Below are positions 33,580-42,583 of a stretch of DNA of 64,000 nt, in pieces (position 1 is the first letter of the stretch; each line of letters starts with the position of its first letter). Location: contig JAIWNE010000122.1 of assembly GCA_025331445.1 (NCBI GenBank), forward strand, positions 1-64,000, in the 5' to 3' direction. This stretch comes from Blakeslea trispora (lineage: Eukaryota; Mucoromycota; Mucoromycetes; Mucorales; Choanephoraceae). The notes beneath the pieces were generated by a model that made no database searches, was not told where the DNA came from, and worked only from the letters and a program-made list of their open reading frames with translations. The position numbers and the translations under genes were made by a program.

Positions 33580-35680
33580 ATGCCTCAATTAAGCAAAAGA
33601 GCTCAACATTTCAAATCCCAAAAGAAAGACGAAAAAGGAAAACTTGTGAAGAGAGATGAAACTTCCGTTGAAACTTCAATAGTTGATAATGTCGAAGATT
33701 GGCAACTTTGGCAAGCTACCGTTAGCACCTCGTGCCTTGAACGCTTGCGAGACAACAACAGTAGCATCAGGAAGAGAAAAGGCCATTAGATGAAGAACTC
33801 CACTACCACTAAGTGGAGAAAAACCAAGGAAGCTCAAAAGGTAGATCCCCGAGCAACGCTCTTCAACTTTGGGATTACCTTAGAAGAAAAACCACTTCCT
33901 GTTCCCGAGGTAGAGATGAGTGCCTCTCAAAAGGAGTTGGCCTTGATTGAGAAGTCTTTGGACTCGATCAAAGAGATCAACAAGCCCGTTATGAACAAGA
34001 AGCATGACGGAAGCTCTTTAGAATCATACAATTTTTTTCGTTATATGTCTGTTCAAGCATATTTCGAAAACAGACTTGCAGGATTGAAGAAATGCAAAGC
34101 GTCAGAAGAAGTTGCCAGGCACTTATGGCCTCACAACAACGAAGAATACCGTGCTAAATGCATTGTAAAATGGGCAAAGGAATTCTTGGAAGCAGGTGAG
34201 CTTTCAGATCACTCTCAGGGCGCTCACATTAAGCGTAAGTCGTTCTTGAGTGACAACGATGTCAGGATGATGTCGTTACAAAAGTTTCGAGAGATGAAGC
34301 CAGCTGAGCGTACTGTTTTAGCTTTAAAGCAGTACATCGAAGTTGAAGTTGCTCCCTTGGTTCTCGGCGTTAGAGGCACAGTTTCGGAGTCTACTGTGGC
34401 CAAGTACCTCTATGAATGGGGGTACAGCTACCGCAAGAACCAAAAGACGATATTCTTCGATGGCCATGAGCGTCAAGACGTCATAGAATATCGCAACTCC
34501 TGGGCCAAAAGAATGATGGAGTATGCCACCAAGTCGGAGTTCTACGATGGCGAAAATCAGGAGGAGATCTTGGAGCCCAACTTGGAGGAAGGCGAGAAAA
34601 AGTTGGTCTTTGTGACTCAAGATGAGTCCACGTTCTATGCCAATGACGGCAAGGATACCCTCTGGATGTCAAAGGATGAAAACTACATCCGAAAGAAAAG
34701 GCCTGGCTCCTCCATCATGTTTAGCGAGTTTCAGTGCCCTTGTCATGAAACAATGAGGATCCGTGGTTGGAGCTCTAGAAAGCTGTTTGAAGCTGGGGAG
34801 AGCAGAGATGGTTGGTGGACAAGTAAGGATATGGTCGCCCAGTTAAAGGATCATGTCATTGGGCTGTTTGAAAGCTTGCACCCAGATTGCCGAGCTATAT
34901 TCCTCTTTGATAACAGCTCAAATCATGGGGCTTACAGCGAAGACGCACTGGTTGCAAGCCGAATGACGCTCAATGAGAAACCATGGCCTTTAACTGAGCG
35001 ATATCAGTTCAAGGATACAACCATTGAACTCTCTTCTGGTCAGCTTTTGGAGCAATCATTTTTCTATGACAAGGAGATTTCATCCCATGACTCTAAGGGT
35101 AGACCTAAAGTAAAGCACGTCAGATACTTCAAAGGTAAGAAAAGTTTAAGTACTCTTATTATAATGTAACTTAGTTTGACTCATTGGTTTAAAGGTATCA
35201 AAAGAATTTTGGAAGAACATGGACGATGGCTTTGTGATTTGGAAAATGCGCTGTGGTAGTCCTGAACCCGAAGTCAAGTCGATGTGTTGTGCATTGCATT
35301 TTCTGGAAAGCAGACCAGACTTTCTAGCACAAAAAACTGCATTGCAAGAAGTTGTAGAAGATGCTGGCCACATCTTCGAGCTATACCTCAAGTATCACTG
35401 CGAGTGTAATTGGATAGAAATGTATTGGGGTATGGCTAAAAGAGAGGCCCGGATTAGATGTGATTACACATTTAAGTCGTTAGAAAAGAATATTCCCGCA
35501 TTCTTGGATAAAGCTGGAAATATCGCTCAAATCAGGAGGTATTTCCAGCGCTGTATGAACTATATCGAAGCATACAGCAAGCAAGAACGCGGAAGAGAAG
35601 TGGCAGCCGATGTCAAGAAGTTTGTTGAGAAAAGATACCTTTTTCATAGAAAAGTAAAGGTACCCAAAGACCTTGAGTAA
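33580..35680 (+). pseudogene. DDE transposase (fungal DNSSNHG...WIEMYWG family), broken
   Basis: A 70-codon frame ends at TAG (33787-33789) and the next codon is ATG in the same frame, opening a 459-codon frame. Catalytic-type motifs: Asp in FVTQDESTFYAND, Asp in IFLFDNSSNHGAYSEDAL, and Glu in CECNWIEMYWGMAKRE. An intron at about 35134-35195 (AAG|GTAAGA...TTTAAAG|GT) separates the last part, and a frameshift near 35225 precedes CCALHFLESRPDF. I know this protein type as a common fungal IS630/Tc1-like DDE transposase, but cannot name the Repbase superfamily with certainty. One stop and one shift disable it. Confidence 0.75.
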
Positions 35681-35871
35681 GCTTCTTTTTTTTTTAATAA
35701 AATTACTAGTAAAAATATCTAGGACATGAGTTCAATCCCAGTAGAGTGCAATTTTTTGGGAGCTCAATATTGAAAAGATTTTGAAATCTGGGAGGTTTAA
35801 GCTCAGGGCACGTTATCCTAAAAGACATTTTACCTCATCAAGCGAATATATTTTTTGAGCAATTATTCATA

Positions 35872-36297
35872 TTGGTTCCCGGACTTCAACAAATGTTCAA
35901 CAAAAGTTTAAAAAAGATTATGCATTTTTTGGTATCTCAAAACCTTGTCAATCAATCCTTAATGTATTATGGAGACGAAGATTCCACTACTGGTGCCTAC
36001 TGTAACTTGTCAATCAATGACATTACCATCACCTCCTTAATTGACTGTGGAGCGTCCCGAACTATCATTTCCTGAAAGACTAGCCAGATCTCTAGGATTA
36101 GAAATAGATGCCCTATCACACACGTCTTTTACACTGGGCAATAACACTAACTATGCTTCTCGAGGTGTCATTTATGATGTGCCAACTGCTGCTAACAAGA
36201 TTGTTATTCCCATAACGGTTGAAGTACTGCCATCTGTTCCATACGACTTAGTCATCGGAAACAATTGGTTGATTAGAGCCAAAGCAGTGCTATCGTA
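35872..36297 (+). pseudogene. Aspartic protease of Ty3/gypsy 2, interrupted
   Basis: The frame holds TSLIDCGASRTIIS, the retropepsin active-site region (DCGA, usually DSGA/DTGA). A frameshift near 36065 follows, then IVIPITVEVLPSVPYDLVIG and NWLIRAKAVLSY, the end of the protease fold. The Tc1 element interrupts at 36298; removing it and one TA restores the same frame at 37631. No gag frame lies upstream. Confidence 0.75.
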
Positions 36298-37628
36298 CAG
36301 TGGGCTCCCAAAAAATTTTTGAATTTTTTGAAGCCCGATGTAAACACGTAAGAAATGCAAAATACTCTAGAACCTTTTTTCATCTCTTTTTATAATAAAA
36401 TATCCATCAGAAAGTTCCTAAACGACAAAGAAAAGCGTAACATGCTTGAAATGAGAAAACAAGGAATCAAAGTGTCTCAAATTGCACTCACATTAGGGGT
36501 GAGAGAGGCCACCATCTATGCGGCTCTGAAGAGAGCAGAGTTAAGGGGCACCACGGCTCGAGCAAAAGGATCTGGTGGACCAAAAAAGCTATCACCAAGA
36601 ACACTGAGAATACTCAGAAGAGAGGTGATCTTTAACAGGAGAGCTACACTGGCTGAATTGACAGCATCTCTCCCTGTTAGAGTTCACCCCTCAACGGTAC
36701 GTCGTGCTTTACACAGTATGGGGTTTCGCAACCGTGTGGCCGTGAGAAAGCCCTTTCTTACTTCTCTGCATCGATTTAATCGACTCAAGTTTGCAGAGAA
36801 GTACCAACATCTCACGGTCGAGGACTGGAAGAAGGTGGTGTTCACGGATGAAAGTTCATTCGAAAACGGCAAGAATTCCGCCGCTGTCATGGTTTGGCGC
36901 TCAGCAAGTGAGAAGTATTTGGAGGGTTGCTTGGCGCCTACTTTTAAGAGTGGTAGGACTAGTCTGATGGTTTGGGGAGCCATCAGGTATGACCAGAAGT
37001 CTGAGCTCCACTTTTGCAGCAATGAAGAGCGAAAGGGACTGGGTTTCGTATCATGCATATACGAAGGCCCGCTCCTAAGATTCTATGGAACGGAGCAAGA
37101 TCTTATCCTAATGGAAGATGGCGCTCCGGTTCATAGATGCAGAGCTGCAAAAGAATGGAAGGCTCAGAGAGGTATGCAAGTCTTACCATGGCCTGCACAA
37201 TCGCCTGATTTGAATCCAATCGAAAATTTGTGGATGATAATGAAAAGGCGTGTGCAGGCCCTTCGGGCTAGAGGTAGGCGCCCAAGAGACTTGGAGGAGT
37301 ATAAGGCATGCTTGCAAAGGGTTTGGGATGAACTACAAACACAAGATTGGAACAAACTCATTGCAAACATGCCTAGTAGACTTAAAGAGGTCACTAAGAA
37401 TAAAGGTGGGCCAACTCATCATTAGTCGGCCCTATTTGAATAGATAAAAATCTCTTTTTGTTTTATAAAACTATTTCAGTATAATCTACGAAAACTTCTG
37501 GCAATTATTTATACGTTTTAAAGGGTTTGGTAGAACCTAAGTAGTTCTTTGAAGATCATTATCATTACATATTATCATTTCAATTTTGCGGGTTTTAAAT
37601 AATTCAAAAATTTTTTGGGAGCTCACTG
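36298..37628 (+). mobile_element. Tc1/mariner transposon nested in Ty3/gypsy 2
   Basis: The element is 1331 bp with about 28 bp inverted ends: CAGTGGGCTCCCAAAAAATT on the left, CAGTGAGCTCCCAAAAAATT on the right read inward (one mismatch). TA flanks both sides (36296-36297, 37629-37630). It holds one full transposase gene. The small end divergence and intact frame suggest a recent insertion. Confidence 0.95.
36355..37425 (+). CDS. Tc1-like transposase (DD34E), intact
   Basis: An uninterrupted 356-codon frame sits between the inverted repeats. Residues about 15-75 form a helix-turn-helix (KEKRNMLEMRKQGIKVSQIA, LGVREATIYAALKRAE), followed by a GPKKLSPRT hook-like segment and a second HTH (LAELTASLPVRVHPSTVRRA). 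The catalytic triad is Asp in VVFTDESSF, Asp in ILMEDGAPVH and Glu in SPDLNPIENLW, the DD34E pattern of Tc1. Length is normal for Tc1 (about 340 aa). It binds the repeats and moves the element to TA sites. A later in-frame Met could be the true start. It looks potentially functional. Confidence 0.93.
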   Translation: MQNTLEPFFISFYNKISIRKFLNDKEKRNMLEMRKQGIKVSQIALTLGVREATIYAALKRAELRGTTARAKGSGGPKKLSPRTLRILRREVIFNRRATLAELTASLPVRVHPSTVRRALHSMGFRNRVAVRKPFLTSLHRFNRLKFAEKYQHLTVEDWKKVVFTDESSFENGKNSAAVMVWRSASEKYLEGCLAPTFKSGRTSLMVWGAIRYDQKSELHFCSNEERKGLGFVSCIYEGPLLRFYGTEQDLILMEDGAPVHRCRAAKEWKAQRGMQVLPWPAQSPDLNPIENLWMIMKRRVQALRARGRRPRDLEEYKACLQRVWDELQTQDWNKLIANMPSRLKEVTKNKGGPTHH

Positions 37629-39734
37629 TACAACCTGTCTCAATTACAATTGACATACAAAAAACAAGAAGCCATCGTTGATCTACCCTTCTATAAACCA
37701 AATGAGCCAATGCCCAAGGTAGTTAATCTGAACAACATTCTGCCGTATCTGCAGCCTGTGTACGAAGAAAAGAATGAGCGGTCCATGGAAACCAACAACG
37801 AACAACCGGATAGTGAATCAAATGATTCGGATTCAAGTGACAATGATGACACAAACGATGAAAAAACCACTGATGATAAAGACAATTCGGATAATCAAGT
37901 AGTAAATGATTTTTACTGTTTCATTATTAAACAAAACAACCGTTTCGCCTTACAGAACAATGAAGTTATCATTACAGATGGCCCTCCAGTTATCATACCT
38001 GCTCGTTCGTCACTACCCTTATCATTAAACTTAAAAGCTTCTAAGACTAATTGCTTAGTTGAAATAAATCCTACCTTTGATCCATATTTATACTTGGACC
38101 AACCTTTAATTCATCATAAAGAGTACAAATACCGAGGTCAAATCATGAATGTTTCTGATGAACCTATCACCCTACTAAAGAAAATCTCTGTCGCTTACAT
38201 CGAAGATGTAGATCATGCAGGAGCTACCAGCTATGTAGTGGATGCTAACTTCTTTGCATTTCTCAATGATGATAATGCCTCTTCAAATCCATCTATATCT
38301 CTTAGTACTGATCAACTATCGAAAATTCATTGTGGAGAGATAAACGATCAATTCAAAAAGAAATTTCTAGGATTGATTTCCAAATATCAACACATCTTTG
38401 ATTAGGATGGTACTAAAATGGGAAAAACGAATATCCTCAAACACCATGTCATCACCACTGATGAAGTGCCTCTACGCTCTCGACTCTATCGCATTTCTCG
38501 GGAAGAAAGCAAACACTTGAAAGCTGAGCTAGATAAATACTGTGCTTTGAGTATCATAAAGCCATCATCATCCCCATACGCTGCTCCTATCATTTTGATT
38601 AAAAAGAAAATTGGTGACTACCGATTGGTTGTTGATTATCAAGGACTGAATGCCAAAACCAAAAAGGAATGTTACCCAATTCCCCGTGTTGATGAAATGC
38701 TTGAAGCAGTGAACGATGGACAAGTGTTCTCGGCCTTAGATATGAAGAGTGCTTTTCATCAAATACCAATGGACAAAAATTCAACCGATAAGACTGCGTT
38801 TGTGACTAAGTTTGGTACTTATTCGTACAAAATGATGCCTATGGGGCTTACAAATTCCCCTTATACCTTTCAACGATTGATTGATACTTCTTACCAAGCA
38901 CTCTTAAACAAGTGTGTCGTTGCGCATCTTGACGGTTCGAATGTTTTCTCCAAAACTCCAGAACAACATTTACTTGATCTTGAGAGTGTGTTCAAGTGTA
39001 CTGCAAAAGCTAAATTAGTCCTCAACATCGACAAATGCAATTTCTTCAAAGAAAGTTTAGAATTTCTAGGCCACGTTGTTACTAAAGAAGGTATTAAAGC
39101 TGATCCAAGAAAAATCGAAAAGATTAAGAATTTCCCTCGCCCCACGACTGTCACTCAAGTCAAAAGTTTTGTCGCTCTGGCCTCGTACTACCGAAAATTT
39201 GTACCAAATTTTGCCGCTATTGCTAGACCCTTACATGACCTGACTAAGACTAAATCAGGATCAAATAACAAATGGAATGAAAAGACCACTGAAGCGTTTG
39301 AAACCCTGAAGCAAGTATTAACCACACCTCCTGTTCTTATTCGACTTGACTTCTCCAAGCCCTTTATTTTAATGACGGACGCCTCATATCAAGGATTGGG
39401 TGCTGCTTTAGCCCAGATTGGTGATGATGACAAGGAACATGTGATCCTATATTTGAGCCGAGGGCTAAAAGGGGGTGAAGTCAATTATGGAGATAGCATA
39501 CTCGAGTGTCTTGCTGTTTGCTGGGCTGTATCTTACCTACATCCATACTTATTAGGTAGCCGTACTACTATTTACACGGACCACTCAAGTATCAAGGGAC
39601 TCGTGAACGCCCCACAACCAGTTGGTATGATAGCAAGATGGCAAGCTATACTAAGCGAATATGATTTCGAAGTGAAATATCGTCCTGGCAAATTCAACAG
39701 TAATGCAGACTTCCTCAGTCGTCTAGGCTACTAA
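37629..39734 (+). pseudogene. RT-RNase H of Ty3/gypsy 2 with nonsense codon and altered active site
   Basis: One frame runs from the Tc1 target site to 39734, interrupted only by TAG at 38403-38405 (after YQHIFD). An acidic spacer (D/E/S/N-rich, about 37790-37900) precedes RT. RT motifs: SSPYAAPIILIKKK, DYRLVVDYQGLN, YPIPRVDEML, FSALDMKSAFHQI, MPMGLTNSPYTFQ. The catalytic box, normally Y/F-x-D-D, reads AHLDGSNVFSK, so the second Asp is Gly. RNase H has LMTDASYQGLGAAL and YTDHSSIKGL and ends NADFLSRLGY. The enzyme would copy element RNA; this copy should not. Confidence 0.9.
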
Positions 39735-39742
39735 TCTAATGA

Positions 39743-39872
39743 TAGACCGTAAAGTTTATAAACTACTGACAAACCGAAAAGTTTTTAAACTAATATTGAC
39801 CGCAAAAGTCTATAAACTAAGATTAGACCGTGAAAGTCTCTAAACTACATTTTGACCGAAACTGTCAAGAAA
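39743..39872 (+). repeat. About 25 bp tandem repeat between RNase H and integrase
   Basis: Five imperfect units of GACCGTAAAGTTTATAAACT-like sequence (GACCG / AAAGT / AAACTA) directly follow the RNase H stop. A T-rich stretch follows to 40118. It splits pol where most gypsy elements are continuous. Confidence 0.8.
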
Positions 39873-40118
39873 CTATATATTCTTTTTCCTTTTCTTTTAT
39901 TTCCTTACATTTTTCTATATATTTTGTATTGATTTCTTTATTTCATTCTTTTTCTTCCTCTTTTCTTTCTTTTTCTTTATCTTTTCCTTCATATTGTTTT
40001 ACTTTAAAAATTTCATCTATTTTTAACTTTATATTTACTACCTGCTGATATTACGCCTCTTCTTTTGTTTACAAATAATTATATAAATATTTACTTCTAA
40101 AACTTTTATTCTTTCGCC

Positions 40119-41445
40119 ATGGTTCATCTGTTGTATCAACACCTACATTACTATTTGCAGACCTTGGAATATCCAACGAGAATAACCAATCAAGAAGAAA
40201 CAAATCTTAGAAAACAAATGCCACTATACTACTTACATCAAGATCAAATATACAAGAAAGGCTCTCACGAAAGACTACTCACCAATATTCAAGCCAAAGA
40301 GGCCTTTCATATGTATCATTCACACCCACTCGGAGGTCACCTTGCTTTTCAAAATACTTTACATAAAATCAAAGCTCATCACTATTGGCCAAAAATGAAA
40401 GAAGATGTACGTTTATGGGTATCCACTTGTCCTAGGTGTCAAACCAAAGGTAAAGAAGCACTACAAGAACAACTACATCCGGTTCAAGTACCTTTACAAC
40501 CATATCACCAAGTCGCTATGGACATAAAATATATGCCAATGTCAGGAGCTGGACATGCTTACATCATTGTAGCCATCGATTACTTTTCAAGATGGGTAGA
40601 ATGCCAAGCACTACAAACAACTACATCTATCGACATATTTAATTTTTTTGTGGAAAACGTTGTTACCAGACATTCTGTTCCAAAAGTCATTATTACTAAA
40701 AAACGGATCTCCATTTCAAGGTCACCACATTGCATACACGTGTCAAAGCTTCCATATCAAGCACTACTTCTCTACTGCCTATCATCCCCAAACCAATGGT
40801 TTAGTAGAAAGATTTAACCGTACACTCGGAACTTGTTTACACACTATCCCTGAAGAAGAAAAACCTGACTGGCATCTATACCTATCCAGTGTTAAGTACT
40901 CTTACAACACCGATAAGCAAGATTCGACTAAATATTCACCTTATCAACTATTGTACGGTCATCACCCCAACATGCCTATCAACAATTACCTAGACCCCAA
41001 TAAAAGCCAATTGTTGAATGATGATATTAAGAACTTTGAAAACACACGATCCCAATTGATTGAAATCAGAAGTCGTGCTACCCTCAATATCGAAAAAGCC
41101 CAAGAAAGACAAAAAAGATATGTAGAAAAAAGAATTCCAGACCGAGGCAAAGAACACAAACCTCCCTTTCAAACTGGAGAACTCGCACTGAAACTGGCAA
41201 GCAGGGCTGAAGTGACGCCAATGGCAACCATAGACGATAACTACCAAGGTCCATACATTGTGACGAAATGTTCTGACAACAGGACCTACGCCTTACGGTC
41301 ACTCAATGCCAACCTGCCGAATGAAGACAGAATTTATGGGAACAAACTGAAGATATATAAAGTCCCAAATATCGCATACAACCCTGTCTTGTTTATACCT
41401 ACCCAAGTACATCATGAACTATCAAGATCCACAAAATGTGCTTGA
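40119..41445 (+). pseudogene. Integrase of Ty3/gypsy 2 (frameshifted)
   Basis: The first frame (40119-40817) has the zinc domain (YHSHPLGGHLAF, then CPRCQTKG) and the core start with Asp in QVAMDIKYMP and YIIVAIDYFSRWVE. Near 40697 the frame shifts; the normal TDNGSPF site reads as TKK-type codons, so the second catalytic Asp is lost. The second frame (to 41445) has TAYHPQTNGLVERFNRTLG with the Glu, YSPYQLLYG, and a GPY-like segment (DDNYQGPYIVTK). Integrase would insert the cDNA; here it is dead. Confidence 0.88.
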
Positions 41446-41800
41446 CTTAATTGAAATCCTATCCCAAGATCAGAACAAGACAAACCCTCATTTAATCCTA
41501 GCATTGATACCAGACATTATACGAAAACAAAACCCCAATAAAGACGAGCATATGGTGAATTCTTTGGAGAAAGCCGATGCTGCTATCCGATCCCTTACTC
41601 AATACAGAAGAAGAATAAGAAGAAAATTCATCAATAATCAATTACATGAAAAAGTTGCCTCCTTTAAGTTCATTAGTCAATTCAAGAAAAAATACGAACC
41701 ACTTTTTGTTAACAAACATCTTTACCGATACATCCTCAAAGAAGTCACCGCCCAATATAAAATACTATTTTCCAAGACTATGACTATCAAGCCAAAGTAG
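41414..41800 (+). CDS. Extra 3' ORF of Ty3/gypsy 2
   Basis: A 128-codon frame overlaps the integrase end by about 30 bp and stops 30 bp before the LTR. It is K/R/Q-rich and helical (SLTQYRRRIRRKFINNQLHE, FKFISQFKKKYEPLF). No domain is recognised. Its place fits an accessory ORF, or a terminal part of integrase after a frameshift. Confidence 0.45.
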   Translation: MNYQDPQNVLDLIEILSQDQNKTNPHLILALIPDIIRKQNPNKDEHMVNSLEKADAAIRSLTQYRRRIRRKFINNQLHEKVASFKFISQFKKKYEPLFVNKHLYRYILKEVTAQYKILFSKTMTIKPK

Positions 41801-41817
41801 AAGGTCCTACTTTTTCT

Positions 41818-41830
41818 GCGGGGGAGGATA
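41818..41830 (+). other. Polypurine tract of Ty3/gypsy 2
   Basis: GCGGGGGAGGATA lies directly against the LTR start TGTAAC. Confidence 0.85.
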
Positions 41831-42172
41831 TGTAACACCTCAGCGTGACTTAAATTTTCTTTTTTATATAAATAGCCACCATTTTTCTCTCAATAAAAAG
41901 AAGCTTTGTTCTCATATAAAATCTTCTCATATACTTATCCATTACGGATTTTGTCTTTACGACTTTTCATTTTTTTACTTTAAATTTTATCTTTCTTTTT
42001 TCTTTTTGTATATCTTTTATTTTTTTCCCTTTTCTTATTGAAAAATACTAAACAAGTCTGACTTACAAGACTAACATAGTTCTCTGAATAAACAAGTCCA
42101 TTAGGATTATCATATTCCTTTCTTTTCATACAAAAGCTAAACAAGTCTACTATAAGGACTATCATAGTTACA
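41831..42172 (+). repeat. 3' LTR of Ty3/gypsy 2 (342 bp)
   Basis: It starts TGTAACACC after the polypurine tract and ends GTTACA, giving 6 bp inverted ends TGTAAC/GTTACA. TATATAAATAG at about 41866 is a TATA box and CAATAAAAAG at about 41893 a polyadenylation-type signal. The right end is inferred from the inverted end only, as no 5' LTR is available. Confidence 0.7.
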
Positions 42173-42220
42173 TTTCATTCATACATATCACAAATCTATG
42201 AGAGACTTTTCTCCAAATTC

Positions 42221-42583
42221 TTAAAACTCCTTCATTCGTACTACAACGTTACAAAAGTAGCCATTTTTAACTCCCTCTTGAACCATGTTTGGCGAGATGT
42301 CAGGGTGTACTTTGTCTTTCAACACTTCGGGAACCAAAGGAAGACAAGGTAATACAGTAATGCTACTGCATTTCGCATGGAACTTCTCTTCCAAAACAGG
42401 TCCAAGAAATGATTGCCCAATCTCTTGCTGAACCATGAAGCCACCAACAGAAACCATGATGAGATTTTTGTGGGTGACAAATGCATCCAAATCCCATTCA
42501 CTATCATAGTCTTTGATAGCCTTCTCCAAAAGACGAGAATCTCCAACCATTTTGACGAAGAATCTCCTACAGACCATTGTCAT
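42221..42583 (-). CDS. Unknown 120-codon ORF between an LTR and element R2
   Basis: The frame has normal protein-like composition (RFFVKMVGDSRLLEKAIKDY, then DSEWDLDAFVTHKNLIMVSV), unlike the low-complexity frames around it. The start ATG at 42583 lies 10 bp from the R2 terminus, so the gene may have been cut by R2 or be a fragment. A second minus frame overlaps. I do not recognise the family. It could be a host gene remnant or cargo of retrotransposon 2. Confidence 0.4.
   Translation of the reverse strand: MTMVCRRFFVKMVGDSRLLEKAIKDYDSEWDLDAFVTHKNLIMVSVGGFMVQQEIGQSFLGPVLEEKFHAKCSSITVLPCLPLVPEVLKDKVHPDISPNMVQEGVKNGYFCNVVVRMKEF

Larger units (their letters stand above)
35860..42172 (+). mobile_element. 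Ty3/gypsy LTR retrotransposon 2 (5'-truncated, with Tc1 nested)
   Basis: On the plus strand lie protease (35872-36297 and after the insertion), RT-RNase H (to 39734), a tandem-repeat spacer, integrase (40119-41445), a small ORF, a polypurine tract and one 342 bp LTR. No gag or 5' LTR is recognised; the left side adjoins the broken DDE transposon. It is a different lineage from retrotransposon 1 (different LTR and opposite strand). It is inactive: frameshift in protease, nonsense codon before RT, altered RT active site and broken integrase. Confidence 0.85.

Noticed and set aside
33401..35780. TCAATATTGAAAAGA copies as terminal repeats of the DDE transposon
   Set aside because: They are in direct, not inverted, orientation and show no matching target duplication.
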